A stretch of DNA of 64,000 nt from an uncultured Prevotellaceae bacterium (GCA_902776475.1 CACYQD010000011.1:124001-188000), one strand, 5' to 3'; positions 43,605-53,553 are shown, counted from the first letter of the stretch. Notes: generated by a model not told the origin, from the sequence alone. Numbers and translations: made by a program.

Positions 43605-44798
43605 CTATGCGCGGTCCTCAATCAGACGCTCGGCCATGGCACGACCCAGGGCCTCACAACGGGCACGGGAGTCGGCGTCGATGGCCTGTTTCATCTCCAC
43701 GGGTTCACCGACAGCCTCGAAATGCAGGGCGGTGTCGTTCCACTCCTGGATCTTGGCCACGGCCTTGCTGGCCCAGCCATAACTGCCAAACCATCCGATG
43801 AGGCGGTTTTTCATGTCCTTATGAGCCACTTCGGAGAGCAGCACGTCCATCTCATGATAGAGACTGGTGTTGTAGGTGGGAGCACCCACGATGAGCGCCT
43901 TGTAGCGGAAGATGTCGCGCAGGATATAGGAATGATGCGTCTTCGACACGTTGTAGATGACGATGTTCTTGATGCCGGCCTTGCTGGCTGCCTGGGCGAT
44001 GATCTCTGCCATCCGCTCCGTATTGCCATACATCGTACCGTAGCAGATCACGATGCCCTCTTCGCTCTCGTAGCGGCTCAGGCGGTCGTAGATGCCGATC
44101 ACTTTGTCGATGAAGGTGTGCCATACCGGTCCGTGAGTGGCACAGATATAGTCGAGTTTGACACCGGCAAGTTTCTTGAGGGCGTTCTGCACCGGCGTGC
44201 CGTATTTGCCCACGATATTGGAATAGTAGCGCACCATCTCCAACCAGAACGTGTCGCAGTTGATCTCGCTGTCGATGACTCCGCCATTGAGGGCACCGAA
44301 GCAGCCGAAGGCATCGCCGGAGAACAGCACATTGCAACTGGTGTCGAGAGTCACCATGGTCTCAGGCCAGTGGACCATCGGAGTGAGCACGAACTTCAGT
44401 TCATGACTGCCCAGACTGAGGGTGTCGCCGTTCTTCACCTCCAGTTCATTCTCGCTGATGCCGTAGAAACCGCTGAGCATGCCAAAGGTCTTCTTGTTGC
44501 CGATGACCTGAATGCCGGGATAGTATTTTCGGATGAGCGCAATCGAACCGCTGTGGTCGGGTTCCATGTGGTTGACGACAAGGTAGTCGATGGGGCGGTC
44601 GCCGATCACCTCATGGATGTTCTCGAGAAACTGGGTGAAGAAATCAACTTCAACCGTATCGACGAGGCATACCTTCTCATCATCAATGAGATAGGAGTTG
44701 TAGGATACACCATTGGGCAATGGCCAGAGCCCTTCGAAGAGAGCCTTGTTGCGGTCGTTGACGCCCACGTAATAGATGTTATTGGTGATTGTTGTCAT
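43605..44798 (-). CDS. FprA-type flavodiiron protein
   Basis: 397 residues. The N-terminal metallo-beta-lactamase-like domain has the di-iron motif HMEPDH (His77, Glu79, Asp81, His82) and further ligands in HWPET and THGPVWH. The C-terminal flavodoxin domain starts CYGTMYGNTERMAEII with an FMN-binding pattern. These enzymes reduce oxygen to water (or NO to N2O) and protect anaerobes, using rubredoxin or a similar donor. No rubredoxin gene is adjacent. It lies 46 bases downstream of the sugar kinase on the same strand. Confidence 0.94.
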   Translation of the reverse strand: MTTITNNIYYVGVNDRNKALFEGLWPLPNGVSYNSYLIDDEKVCLVDTVEVDFFTQFLENIHEVIGDRPIDYLVVNHMEPDHSGSIALIRKYYPGIQVIGNKKTFGMLSGFYGISENELEVKNGDTLSLGSHELKFVLTPMVHWPETMVTLDTSCNVLFSGDAFGCFGALNGGVIDSEINCDTFWLEMVRYYSNIVGKYGTPVQNALKKLAGVKLDYICATHGPVWHTFIDKVIGIYDRLSRYESEEGIVICYGTMYGNTERMAEIIAQAASKAGIKNIVIYNVSKTHHSYILRDIFRYKALIVGAPTYNTSLYHEMDVLLSEVAHKDMKNRLIGWFGSYGWASKAVAKIQEWNDTALHFEAVGEPVEMKQAIDADSRARCEALGRAMAERLIEDRA

Positions 44799-44844
44799 AT
44801 AATGATAAGATTATTGGGTTTTCTAATCTGTAAAAATCGCCGCG

Positions 44845-45810
44845 TCACCACTCCAGGTAGGTGTCCTTCTCGCCCTTGGCGTCCTCAGCCATCTGAGCAC
44901 CAAACTCCACGGTGATGGAGTTGCTGATGGTCTGGCAGCAATTGGCTGCGAACAGCTGTGCCCAGTGGATGATCTTGTCCCAGATGCGGGCGGGGATGCC
45001 CCTGTCGAGCGCCTCGCGGGTGATGCCGTAGCGCATCAGTCCATAGATGAAACCGGCATTGAAGTTGTCGCCGGCTCCGATGGTGCTCACCGTACTGGTC
45101 TGGATGATGGGGAAACTCTTCTTGATGCCGCGTGTGGCGCGCAGTTCGACATTCTTCGTCCCGTTGGTGCAGATGAAGTTCTTGCAATAGAACGACACCT
45201 CGGCACTGTAGATCTTGTCGGGGTCCTCCTTGTTGTAGAGCACCTTGAAGTCATCGACGCTGCCCCTCACGAAGTCGGCATACTCGAGGTTTTCCAACAA
45301 GTTGGGCGTGATCTTCATCACGTCGTTCTTGTGGGAGGGACGGAAGTTGACATCGTAGTAGAGGATGGCTCCGTGGCTGCGGGCATAGTCGAGGAAGCCC
45401 AGCACCTGCGGACGGATGACCGGATTGACTGCATAATAGGAGCCAAACATGACGATATCGTCGGGATTGACCTCCGGGCACACAAATTCCAACTGGTCGT
45501 GACCATGGTCCTTATAGAACAAATACTCCGCATCATTATGCTCGTTGAGGAAAGCGAGCGAGATGGGCGACTTGCTCTCGGGATAGACATGTATCTCGTC
45601 GGCATTGACGTGGTTGTCCTTGAGAAACTTGATGATGTTCTTGCCCACACGGTCGTTGCCGGCCTCGCTGATGAACGAGGCATTGATTCCCGACCTGCCG
45701 AGGGAAATGATGCCATTGAAGACGGAACCGCCCGGGACGGCCCCTATGGGTTGCTCGTTCTTGAAGATGATATCGAGCACGGTCTCTCCTATACCTATTA
45801 CTTTACGCAT
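44845..45810 (-). CDS. PfkB-family sugar kinase (fructokinase-like)
   Basis: 321 residues. N-terminal GETVLDIIF...GAVPGGSVFNGIISLGRSG and the PfkB signature 2 with the catalytic Asp (TIGAGDNFNAGFIYG) are intact. It should phosphorylate a sugar or nucleoside with ATP; Bacteroidota members of this length are usually called fructokinases. The -7 box TATCTTTG at 45895-45888 serves it. No sugar transporter is nearby. Confidence 0.9.
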   Translation of the reverse strand: MRKVIGIGETVLDIIFKNEQPIGAVPGGSVFNGIISLGRSGINASFISEAGNDRVGKNIIKFLKDNHVNADEIHVYPESKSPISLAFLNEHNDAEYLFYKDHGHDQLEFVCPEVNPDDIVMFGSYYAVNPVIRPQVLGFLDYARSHGAILYYDVNFRPSHKNDVMKITPNLLENLEYADFVRGSVDDFKVLYNKEDPDKIYSAEVSFYCKNFICTNGTKNVELRATRGIKKSFPIIQTSTVSTIGAGDNFNAGFIYGLMRYGITREALDRGIPARIWDKIIHWAQLFAANCCQTISNSITVEFGAQMAEDAKGEKDTYLEW

Positions 45811-46031
45811 GAGTTCTCCTTATGTTATTACAGTTGTTGATATGCCCCTCACAGTGCTTCAGCGCCACAAGGGGTATAATAGTCTTGCAAAGATAGGGTT
45901 TTTTCCTGAATTATCACACCATCGGATGATTATTTTAAAAAAACGGACTGCATTTCGGGAATTCTTCGTAATTTTGGCGCTCGCGTCGAAAATGTTCCAT
46001 CTCGGAATAAAAAATGGGAAAAGACACCATC

Positions 46032-47273
46032 ATGAATACAAAATACAACACACATACACTGGCCAACGGACTCCGGGTGATACATTTGTATGACTCCTCT
46101 CCGGTGATTTATTGTGGTTACGGCGTGAACGCAGGTTCACGCGATGAAGCGCCCGACGAGGAAGGTCTGGCACATTTCTGCGAGCATGTCACTTTCAAAG
46201 GGACCACGCGCCGGCGCGCCTGGCACATCATCAACAGTCTGGAACGTGTGGGCGGTGACCTCAATGCCTTCACCAACAAGGAAGACACCGTCTATTATGC
46301 CGCGGTGCTGAAAGACCACCTGCCCCGTGCCATCGACCTGCTCAGCGACATCGTGTTCCACAGCACCTACCCCCAGGCAGAGATTGACAAAGAGGTGGAA
46401 GTGATCGCCGACGAGATTGAGAGCTACAATGACTCCCCCGCCGAACTGATCTATGATGAGTTTGACAACATCCTCTTCCAAAACCATCCCCTGGGCCACA
46501 ACATCCTCGGGAAAGCCGAGAGGGTGAGGCAGTTCACGACCGCCGATGCTCTGAGGTTCACCCGCCGCTTCTACCGTCCCGAAAACATGGTGTTCTTCGC
46601 TTACGGCAACCTCCATTTTGACCGTCTTGTCAGACTGCTTGAGAAAGCGACGGCAGGATTTCCCGACAACCAACCGCTGCTCAGCGACCTCGACGCGAAG
46701 GGAGAAACCGTGGAAGGCTATCAGCCGGGCACCTATGAATTCGACCGCAGCACGCACCAAGCCCATGTGATGGTCGGCAACCGCGCCTACGGCATCCATG
46801 ACAGCAAGCGCATGCCCCTCTACCTGCTCAACAACATCCTTGGCGGTCCGGGGATGAACACACGCCTCAACCTCTCGCTCCGCGAGCGCCGCGGACTGGT
46901 CTATACGGTGGAGAGCGCGATGGTGAGTTACAGCGACCTGGGTGCTTGGAGCGTCTATTTCGGATGCGACCATCACAACATGTCACGCTGTCTGCGCCTG
47001 GTGCACAACGAACTTCAGCGCATGGTGGACCATGTGCTCACCGACTCACAGCTGAAAGCCGCCAAACAACAGTTGAAAGGCCAGATCGGCATCGCTTGCG
47101 ATGCCAGGGAGGGTTTTGCCCTGAGTTTCGGAAAGAGTTTCCTGCACTACGGATGGGAGCGCGACGTGGAGCGTCTCTGCCAGAACATCGATGCCATCAC
47201 CGCACAGGAAATACAGGAAGTAGCCGCCGAGCTGTTTTCTCCCCAACGGCTCACCACACTGATTTTCAAATGA
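46032..47273 (+). CDS. M16 family zinc metallopeptidase
   Basis: 413 residues from MNTKYNTHTLANGLRVI at 46032. The inverted zinc motif HxxEH is HFCEH (His48, Glu51, His52), with the distal Glu in EVIADEIESYNDSP. The second, inactive half has the usual YLLNNILGGPGMNTRLNLSLRERRGLVY landmark. M16B proteins of this size are processing peptidases working as dimers, cytoplasmic or periplasmic. No signal peptide is visible. A -7 box TAATTTTG at 45969-45976 provides the promoter. Confidence 0.93.
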   Translation: MNTKYNTHTLANGLRVIHLYDSSPVIYCGYGVNAGSRDEAPDEEGLAHFCEHVTFKGTTRRRAWHIINSLERVGGDLNAFTNKEDTVYYAAVLKDHLPRAIDLLSDIVFHSTYPQAEIDKEVEVIADEIESYNDSPAELIYDEFDNILFQNHPLGHNILGKAERVRQFTTADALRFTRRFYRPENMVFFAYGNLHFDRLVRLLEKATAGFPDNQPLLSDLDAKGETVEGYQPGTYEFDRSTHQAHVMVGNRAYGIHDSKRMPLYLLNNILGGPGMNTRLNLSLRERRGLVYTVESAMVSYSDLGAWSVYFGCDHHNMSRCLRLVHNELQRMVDHVLTDSQLKAAKQQLKGQIGIACDAREGFALSFGKSFLHYGWERDVERLCQNIDAITAQEIQEVAAELFSPQRLTTLIFK

Positions 47274-47375
47274 GATAATGAGGTTTGATGTCGCTCTACG
47301 TCTTGCCAGATTTGAAAACCGACAGAACAGACAAAACGAAGGATAGCGGGAAAAAACGCCACAAAAAGCATACGT

Positions 47376-47455
47376 CTAAACTCCTAAACTCCCAAACTCC
47401 TAAACTCCCAAACCCCTAAACTCCTAAATTCCCAAACTCCTAAACTCCCAAACTC
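47376..47455. repeat. Tandem repeat of an 8-base unit
   Basis: About ten imperfect copies of an 8-base unit AACTCCTA/AACTCCCA run from 47376 to the stop codon of the WbqC-like gene, whose TAG lies in the last copy. The rest of 47274-47375 shows nothing else. Confidence 0.85.
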
Positions 47456-48085
47456 CTACAAATAAAAAATACTCTCATTCCCTTCGTTCATCAGAAGGTC
47501 AAGGATACTGAGATTGGGCAGAAAACCCTGTTTCTGCTCAAACACCTGATAATATCTCTTGGGCAAGAAATCCGCATCCGGCAACGGATGCTTCGGGCGG
47601 ATCACCTCCCGGAAATCGTCTGTGTTGCCCTCTCCCTCCACCATCTCGGCAGACCAATAGACTTCGGTGGGCGTGATGTGTGGATGGATGTCGAGCAAAC
47701 GGCACATCATGGCCATGATCTCCTCATTGAAATCCAACAGAAAAGTCCACCGCCGCTCGAAAAACGGAGCCAGGTCGTCCGCATAGAACTCAAAGAAGGG
47801 GGAGTCGCCGTAGGCACTGCACAAGGCATTCCAATGAAGGTGCCGCCAGTTGCCGTGGTCGCTGATCCTCACGTCGCGGATGTCGGCCGTACCATCGTGG
47901 ATGACCGGTACGGTGAGCGCCTGCACCCCCTGCGCCGAAGCGATGAGGCATCGGTTGCGGTAGGTCTGTTTCACGAAATGGTCATGGCACTCCAACCTCA
48001 CCTCACCATACCGGTGCAGTTTCTGATACCACTGCACCGGACCGAAATAGGTGGTTGACAAGAGAGCCGTCCTTTGCCCTGTCAT
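47456..48085 (-). CDS. WbqC-like family protein
   Basis: 209 residues from the ATG at 48085 (a TTG six bases upstream is a weaker option). The WbqC pattern is seen in LLSTTYFGPVQWYQKL, HDHFVKQTYRNRCLI, ISDHGNWRHLHWNALCSAYGDSPFFEFYADDL and RYYQVFEQKQGFLPNLSILDLLMNEG. WbqC proteins are often tied to sugar or surface-polysaccharide modification, but the reaction is not established for most. It starts two bases after the dsbD stop, so it is co-transcribed with it. Confidence 0.9.
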   Translation of the reverse strand: MTGQRTALLSTTYFGPVQWYQKLHRYGEVRLECHDHFVKQTYRNRCLIASAQGVQALTVPVIHDGTADIRDVRISDHGNWRHLHWNALCSAYGDSPFFEFYADDLAPFFERRWTFLLDFNEEIMAMMCRLLDIHPHITPTEVYWSAEMVEGEGNTDDFREVIRPKHPLPDADFLPKRYYQVFEQKQGFLPNLSILDLLMNEGNESIFYL

Positions 48086-48087
48086 TC

Positions 48088-50133
48088 TCAACGGTAGTTT
48101 TTCTTTCCCTCGTTGAGGAACTTGAGGTAATCCTCCACATCCTCCTTATAACTGAAGGAACGGGTGAGCGGATTGCCCTCGTTATCGACGAGCACATAGA
48201 GCGGTTGGGTGAGATAGCCAAACTTCATCTCCTCCAGGTAGCTCCATTTGTCGCCGATGGTGCGGAGCGTGCGTTTCTTGCCGTTGTACTCCACCTCGAT
48301 GGGTTTGTCAAGCGGTGTCTTGTCATCGACAAAGAGTGAGATGAGCACATAGTCGTTGTTGAGTTTGTCGGCCACGGTGGGGTCGGTCCACACGGCGATC
48401 TCCATCTTGCGGCAGTTGACGCAGCCGAAGCCAGTGAAGTCGAGCATCACCGGTTTTCCCTTGGCAGCAGCAGCAGCCATACCCTCCTCATAATTGGTAT
48501 AGGCAGCCCTCACCTCCTTGGTATTGAGGTTGAAATCCTGTGTGTAGAGCGGCGGAGCGAAAGCGCTCACGGCGCGGCAGGGAGCGCCCCACAGTCCCGG
48601 CACCATATAGATGGCGAAGGCGATGGACACCAGTCCGAGCATGATGCACGGCACAGGCATCGCCTTGTCGTCGCCCATGTCACTCTGAAACTTCAGTTTC
48701 CCGATCAGGTAGAGGCCCATGAGCAGGAAGATGGCGATCCACAGCGACAGGAAGACCTCACGGTCGAGCAAACGCCAGCCATAAGCCAGGTCGGCCACGG
48801 AGAAGAACTTGAGGGCGAAAGCCAGTTCGATGAATCCCAGCACCACCTTGATGGTGTTCATCCAAGACCCCGATTTGGGAGCCTGTTTGAGCCATGTGGG
48901 GAAGAGGGCGAAGAGCGTGAACGGCAGTGCCAGTGCGATGGCGAAGCCAAGCATGCCTATGGCCGGTCCCATCCAGTTGCCCGAAGTGGTGGTCTCCACA
49001 AGGAGCAGTCCGATGATGGGTCCTGTGCAGGAGAAGCTCACGAGAGTGAGCGTGAAGGCCATGAGGAAGATGGAGAGCAAGCCACTGGTAGAAGAGGCCT
49101 TGCTGTCGACCTTGTTGGTCCATGACGACGGCAGGGTGAGTTCAAACCATCCAAAGAAGGAGAGGGCGAAGATGACCAACAAGGCGCAGAAGATGAGGTT
49201 GAACACGGCATTGGTGGCCAGTTCATTGAGTTTCTGCGGTCCGAAGAGAGCGGTCACCAACAAGCCGAGGGCCAGGTAGATGACAATGATGGAGATGCCG
49301 TAGGTGATGGCGTCGCGGATACCCTTTTTCTTGTCCTTGCTCCGCTTGAGGAAGAAGCTCACGGTCATGGGGATGATGGGCCACACGCAGGGCGTGAACA
49401 CAGCGAGCAGGCCATAGAGAAGTCCCATGAGAAAGATATAGAGCCACGAGCGGTCGGAAATATTGCCTCCATTGAGCTGTTTCAGCTTGTCGATGCTGGT
49501 TAACCACCAACCAGACTGAGCCTTGGCGATGAGAGCGGAGTCGACGGGCACGGAAGCAGCGGCAGTGTCAGCCGCCACAGTATCGAGGGAGTCGCCGGCG
49601 CCAAGTGCAGCCACGGGCATTGCGGCAACCTCCTCAGGCTTCTCCTCCTTCTGCGGTTCTGCTGCGGGCGCATCTTCCGGTCCCTTGCCGGAGAAGTCAA
49701 ACTCCACGGTCGAGGGAGGCATGCACATCTCGTCGTTGCATGCGCCATACTCCAGATAGCCCTTGATGTTGTAGGTCTTCCCTGTGATCTTGTATTTCTG
49801 GATGAAGGTGACATTGTTCTCAAAATAGCGCACCTTCATGTCGAAGATCTTGTCATCCTCACTGATTTCCTTGCCTTGTTTGATCAATCCACCCATGGGC
49901 TGAGCTCCCTCGGCCTTCTCGGTGTGCATGACAGCCGACTGAGGACCACCTTCGGGGATATCGGTGGAATAGACATGCCATCCCTTGTCGATTTTGGCCG
50001 TGAACAAGACATCCACCTCTGTGGGTGACACCTGCTTCTGCTGTGTGGTGAATTTCACAGGCATTTCCTGAGCCTGAAGCACTGCAGTCATCCACAACAG
50101 CACGACCAGCAGACTAAATTTTATCTCTTTCAT
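48088..50133 (-). CDS. dsbD: DsbD thiol:disulfide interchange protein
   Basis: 681 residues. Signal peptide, then a periplasmic N-terminal domain (VKFTTQQKQVSPTEVDVLFTAKIDKGWHVYS), an Ala/Pro/Glu linker, about eight membrane segments (starting WLYIFLMGLLYGLLAVFTPCVWPIIPMT, which holds one transmembrane Cys; the second is in SCTGP), and a C-terminal thioredoxin domain with CVNC (Cys571, Cys574). It carries electrons from cytoplasmic thioredoxin to periplasmic partners such as cytochrome maturation proteins and isomerases. The gene precedes the WbqC-like gene in one transcript. Confidence 0.94.
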   Translation of the reverse strand: MKEIKFSLLVVLLWMTAVLQAQEMPVKFTTQQKQVSPTEVDVLFTAKIDKGWHVYSTDIPEGGPQSAVMHTEKAEGAQPMGGLIKQGKEISEDDKIFDMKVRYFENNVTFIQKYKITGKTYNIKGYLEYGACNDEMCMPPSTVEFDFSGKGPEDAPAAEPQKEEKPEEVAAMPVAALGAGDSLDTVAADTAAASVPVDSALIAKAQSGWWLTSIDKLKQLNGGNISDRSWLYIFLMGLLYGLLAVFTPCVWPIIPMTVSFFLKRSKDKKKGIRDAITYGISIIVIYLALGLLVTALFGPQKLNELATNAVFNLIFCALLVIFALSFFGWFELTLPSSWTNKVDSKASSTSGLLSIFLMAFTLTLVSFSCTGPIIGLLLVETTTSGNWMGPAIGMLGFAIALALPFTLFALFPTWLKQAPKSGSWMNTIKVVLGFIELAFALKFFSVADLAYGWRLLDREVFLSLWIAIFLLMGLYLIGKLKFQSDMGDDKAMPVPCIMLGLVSIAFAIYMVPGLWGAPCRAVSAFAPPLYTQDFNLNTKEVRAAYTNYEEGMAAAAAKGKPVMLDFTGFGCVNCRKMEIAVWTDPTVADKLNNDYVLISLFVDDKTPLDKPIEVEYNGKKRTLRTIGDKWSYLEEMKFGYLTQPLYVLVDNEGNPLTRSFSYKEDVEDYLKFLNEGKKNYR

Positions 50134-50159
50134 TATATAGATGATTTGTGTGATTTCTC

Positions 50160-51470
50160 TTAGTTGTTATCTTGCGGTGTTTTGCCTTTATGAGTCATGA
50201 TATTGAGCACGTAGCGGTCGGTGACATCCATACCCGTGCTGCCGATGGCCGTGAGGTTGTGGATACTCCTGTCGACATCGTCTTCGATGATGCCCTCTGC
50301 GGAGGTGACATATTTGTGCTGTATGGCAAGCATCGCGCTCATCACCGCCGTGCCGACACCCGTCGTGAGCTTGAGGGCGCAACTGGGTTTGGCACCGTCA
50401 CAAATCATGCCCGTCAGGTTGGCGATCATGTTCTTCACCGCAAACGACACTTGTTCATAATTGCCGCCCATCAGATAGGTGATGCCCGTGCTGCTGCCCG
50501 TGCTGGCCACGACACAACCGCAGAGCGCCGAGAGCGAACCCAGGCTTTGCTTGATGTAGATGGCCGTGAGATTGCTGAGGGTGAGCGCACGAATCAATTC
50601 CTCCTCGGTATTGTGGTTCTCCTCAGCAAACACCACCACAGGCATGGTGGTGCAGATGCCCTGGTTGCCGCTCCCGCTGTTGCTCATGACCGGAATCATC
50701 GCACCGGCCATCCTCGCATCGCAGGCGCAACTGGTCACGGAGAGGATTTTGGAGAAGATGCTCTCACCCATGATGCCCTTGCCCAGCGGACTGCACAGCG
50801 TCTTGCCCAACTGGTGGCCATAATTCTCACGCAACCCATCAGCGGCGGCCTTTTCGTTGAGACGCTTGGCTTCGAGGATGAAGCGGATCTTCTCCAGATC
50901 GGTGGAGACCGCGAAATCATAGACCTTGCGCAAGGTGAGCGGCAGGTCCTCCTCCACGGCTTCCACAGAGACACCGGCATGCCGCCTGTCCAAGACCACC
51001 TCGTCATCACGCCTCAGAAAGACGAAATGGGTGTGGTGCTGCTTGATGATGGCCTCCGCCTCATGGCCTCCGCCCTTGCAGCAGGCCTGAACATAGAGCT
51101 TGTCGTCATCCTCCTCCTCGAGAGAGATATGGATGCGGTTTTCCTCAATAAACCGCTTGCCGCGCGCCACAGCATCGGGGTCGCTGTCCTTGATGACCTC
51201 CAACTGATACTCCGACTTGCCGATGAGGGCTCCGAGCGCTACGGCGATAGGCAGTCCGATCATTCCCGTGCCCGGTATGCCCACACCCATGGCGTTTTTC
51301 AGGATGTTGGCACTCAGGCGGAGGTCGATTTTCTCAGGCAGGTAGCCCAGCAGTTCACGCGCCTTGGCCACGCAAAGCGCCACGGCAATGGGTTCGGTAC
51401 ATCCGATGGCAGGCACCACTTCACGGCGCATGAGGTTGATGATGGCTTGAGTTTCTTCGTTCGACAGCAT
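50160..51470 (-). CDS. CyuA/UPF0597 family L-cysteine desulfidase-like enzyme
   Basis: 436 residues from MLSNEETQAII at 51470; a TTG upstream overlaps the -7 box TACCTTTG (51496-51489). Conserved landmarks: VVPAIGCTEPIAVALCVAKA, GVGIPGTGMIGLPIAVALGALIG, SGSGNQGICTTMPVVVFAEE, CGCVVASTGSSTGITYLMGG and MICDGAKPSCALKLTTG. Four cysteines likely bind a [4Fe-4S] cluster. Relatives break down cysteine to pyruvate, ammonia and sulfide or act as serine dehydratase-like enzymes; the substrate here is uncertain. A single gene divergent from the PCMD gene. Confidence 0.88.
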   Translation of the reverse strand: MLSNEETQAIINLMRREVVPAIGCTEPIAVALCVAKARELLGYLPEKIDLRLSANILKNAMGVGIPGTGMIGLPIAVALGALIGKSEYQLEVIKDSDPDAVARGKRFIEENRIHISLEEEDDDKLYVQACCKGGGHEAEAIIKQHHTHFVFLRRDDEVVLDRRHAGVSVEAVEEDLPLTLRKVYDFAVSTDLEKIRFILEAKRLNEKAAADGLRENYGHQLGKTLCSPLGKGIMGESIFSKILSVTSCACDARMAGAMIPVMSNSGSGNQGICTTMPVVVFAEENHNTEEELIRALTLSNLTAIYIKQSLGSLSALCGCVVASTGSSTGITYLMGGNYEQVSFAVKNMIANLTGMICDGAKPSCALKLTTGVGTAVMSAMLAIQHKYVTSAEGIIEDDVDRSIHNLTAIGSTGMDVTDRYVLNIMTHKGKTPQDNN

Positions 51471-51558
51471 CTTTGCTACATTTTTATGCAAAGGTAGTGC
51501 AAATCAAATGTAGAACAAAAAGAAATCATTCTTTTTTTAAGTGAAGAAGGAGCCTATT

Positions 51559-51589
51559 TTTGCAATCTACTCTTTTTTTCGTACTTTTG
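51559..51589 (+). promoter_or_regulatory. Promoter of the PCMD/OMP/GH105 group
   Basis: TTTG at 51559-51562, a 19-base spacer and TACTTTTG at 51582-51589. The leader before the ATG at 51627 is about 32 bases. Confidence 0.8.
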
Positions 51590-51626
51590 CAGCCAAAATT
51601 GACATTATTACCCTATTGATGTAATC

Positions 51627-52775
51627 ATGAAGAAGAACTTATCATTATTGTTTTTATTTGTCTTTATGCTTTCTTCGTGCATCAAAGACGAACTGCTGAA
51701 CTCAGAATGCGACATCGTGAGCGCATGGGTCGAAGGCGACCAATATGCAGGCAACTTCTACGAATCCTCACAGATGCGTTTGGAAAACATCTCGTCGGTC
51801 GAGAAAGAGATTGTATTCACCGTGCGCTCACTGGTCTCACTCCCCAATAGCCTTCCAGTCTATTTCAACATCACACCGGGAGCCACCATAGAACCCGCCA
51901 ATGGATCAGTACAGGACTTCACCAAAGGTCCCGTGGTCTATGTCGTCACCTCACAGGACGGCAAATGGAAGCGCCAATACACCGTGACTTTCAAAGAAGC
52001 CAGCCTGCCCACCCGTAAATTCAGTTTCGAGAACTACGAGACGATAGAATCCAACGGCAACTTCTACCATGAGTTCTATGAGATCAGCCAGTCGGGCGAA
52101 CGTATCAATCTCTGGGCATCGGGCAATCCCGGCGCCATCCTGACCAAAATCAGGTCTGCAGCCGAAGACCAGCCCACTTATTGCATGGAAAACGGATACC
52201 AAGGGCGGTGCTTATGCCTCAACACTCAGGATGCCGGTTCGCTGGGACAGATGTTCGGCAAGCCCATCGCCGCAGGCAACCTGTTCATGGGCAAGTTCAT
52301 CCTTGAGAACGTACTCCTCAACCCACTGAAAGCCACGGAGTTCGGCCGTGACATTGACCGTGTGCCTGTGCGTGTGACCGGTTATTACAAATACCGTCCA
52401 GGAGCCGTATTCACTGACAAGAACAAGAAGGAGGTGCCCGGTCGCATTGACGAGGCCGACATCTATGCCGTGTTCTACCGCAACAAAGACGCCCAGGGCA
52501 AAAACGTCTATCTGTATGGCGATGACGTGCTCTCCAGTCCTTTAATCGTCAGGAAAGCCCGGGTGGCCTCACTTCCACCCACGAATCAATGGACCCGTTT
52601 TGAGATGTTTTTCGAAGGCGACGATGCCGATGAACAGATACTGGAATCCAAAGGCTACAACTTGACCCTCGTCTTCTCGTCGAGCAAAGAAGGAGCAGCT
52701 TTTGAGGGAGCCATCGGCAGTGAATTGTGCGTAGACGAGGTGGAAGTCTCGTTTGAAGAACCAGATAACGAATAA
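51627..52775 (+). CDS. PCMD-domain surface lipoprotein
   Basis: 382 residues; MKKNLSLLFLFVFMLSSC gives a lipobox (LSSC). The N-terminal 120 residues form an Ig-like beta domain (IVFTVRSLVSLPNSLPVYFNITPGATIEP). The rest matches the putative carbohydrate metabolism (PCMD) domain: FSFENYETIESNGNFYHEFYE, LWASGNPG, MGKFILENVLLNPLKATEFGRDID, VTGYYKYRPGAVF, GSELCVDEVEVSFE. The family is believed to bind or act on glycans, unproven. First gene of a group with an outer-membrane protein and GH105. Confidence 0.88.
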   Translation: MKKNLSLLFLFVFMLSSCIKDELLNSECDIVSAWVEGDQYAGNFYESSQMRLENISSVEKEIVFTVRSLVSLPNSLPVYFNITPGATIEPANGSVQDFTKGPVVYVVTSQDGKWKRQYTVTFKEASLPTRKFSFENYETIESNGNFYHEFYEISQSGERINLWASGNPGAILTKIRSAAEDQPTYCMENGYQGRCLCLNTQDAGSLGQMFGKPIAAGNLFMGKFILENVLLNPLKATEFGRDIDRVPVRVTGYYKYRPGAVFTDKNKKEVPGRIDEADIYAVFYRNKDAQGKNVYLYGDDVLSSPLIVRKARVASLPPTNQWTRFEMFFEGDDADEQILESKGYNLTLVFSSSKEGAAFEGAIGSELCVDEVEVSFEEPDNE

Positions 52776-52791
52776 GAGGAGGATCAGCATC

Positions 52792-53553
52792 ATGAAGAAA
52801 AAAGATATCATCATCTGTTTTGTCATTTGCATGGCCTGGCTGTTGCCAAGCAAAACGCTCGCCACCACGCCAGACGGCGGAATGCAGCTGAAAGCCCGTG
52901 TGGGCTACAGCCTCGGCGGCACCGCTCCCATCGGCATTCCCGCCACCATCCGCAGCATTGACGCCTTCCGCCTCACGCCATCGCTGATGGCAGGAGCCGA
53001 CCTGCAACTGCCCCTCCGCGACAAATGGGGAGTGTTGGCCGGACTGCACATCGAGAACAAAGCCATGGATGTGGATGTGACCACCAAAGGTTACCGGATG
53101 GAAGTGGTGAAAGGTGACAGCAAGATCGAAGGACTCTTCACCGGCCATGTGAAACAAGAGGTGACAGAATGGATGCTCACGCTGCCTGTCATGGCCACCT
53201 ATCAGCTCAGCCAGAAGGTGACACTGAAGGCAGGCCCCTATCTCTCTTTGCTCCTCAACAAGGACTTCAGCGGCATCGCCTCTGACGGATACCTGCGTCA
53301 AAAAGATCCCACCGGACCAAGAATCAACATGGGCAACAAGGAGGGAGAATGGGCCACCTATGACTTCAGCGATGACATGCGCCATCTCCAGATGGGCATC
53401 GCCGCAGGTGCTGACTGGCAACTGCATGAGCACCTGGGTCTCTCCGCCGACCTCAGCTGGGGTCTCTCTGGCATTTTCAACAGCGACTTCAAGACCGTGG
53501 AACAGACGCTCTACCCCATTTACGGTACTGTCGGAGTCTTCTGGAAATTCTGA
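52792..53553 (+). CDS. Outer-membrane beta-barrel protein
   Basis: 253 residues from MKKKDIIICFVICMAWLLPSKTLA at 52792, 16 bases after the PCMD stop, with AGAGGAGGAT ahead. The signal peptide is followed by amphipathic strands (KARVGYSLGGTAPIG, KWGVLAGLHIENKAMDVDVTT, MLTLPVMATYQLSQKVTLKAGPYLSLLL, MGIAAGADWQLHEHLGLSADLSWGLSGIF) and a final Phe (VGVFWKF), the PorT-type or OMP_b-brl_2 pattern. Porin or assembly partner; substrate unknown. Probably operates with the lipoprotein before it. Confidence 0.83.
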   Translation: MKKKDIIICFVICMAWLLPSKTLATTPDGGMQLKARVGYSLGGTAPIGIPATIRSIDAFRLTPSLMAGADLQLPLRDKWGVLAGLHIENKAMDVDVTTKGYRMEVVKGDSKIEGLFTGHVKQEVTEWMLTLPVMATYQLSQKVTLKAGPYLSLLLNKDFSGIASDGYLRQKDPTGPRINMGNKEGEWATYDFSDDMRHLQMGIAAGADWQLHEHLGLSADLSWGLSGIFNSDFKTVEQTLYPIYGTVGVFWKF

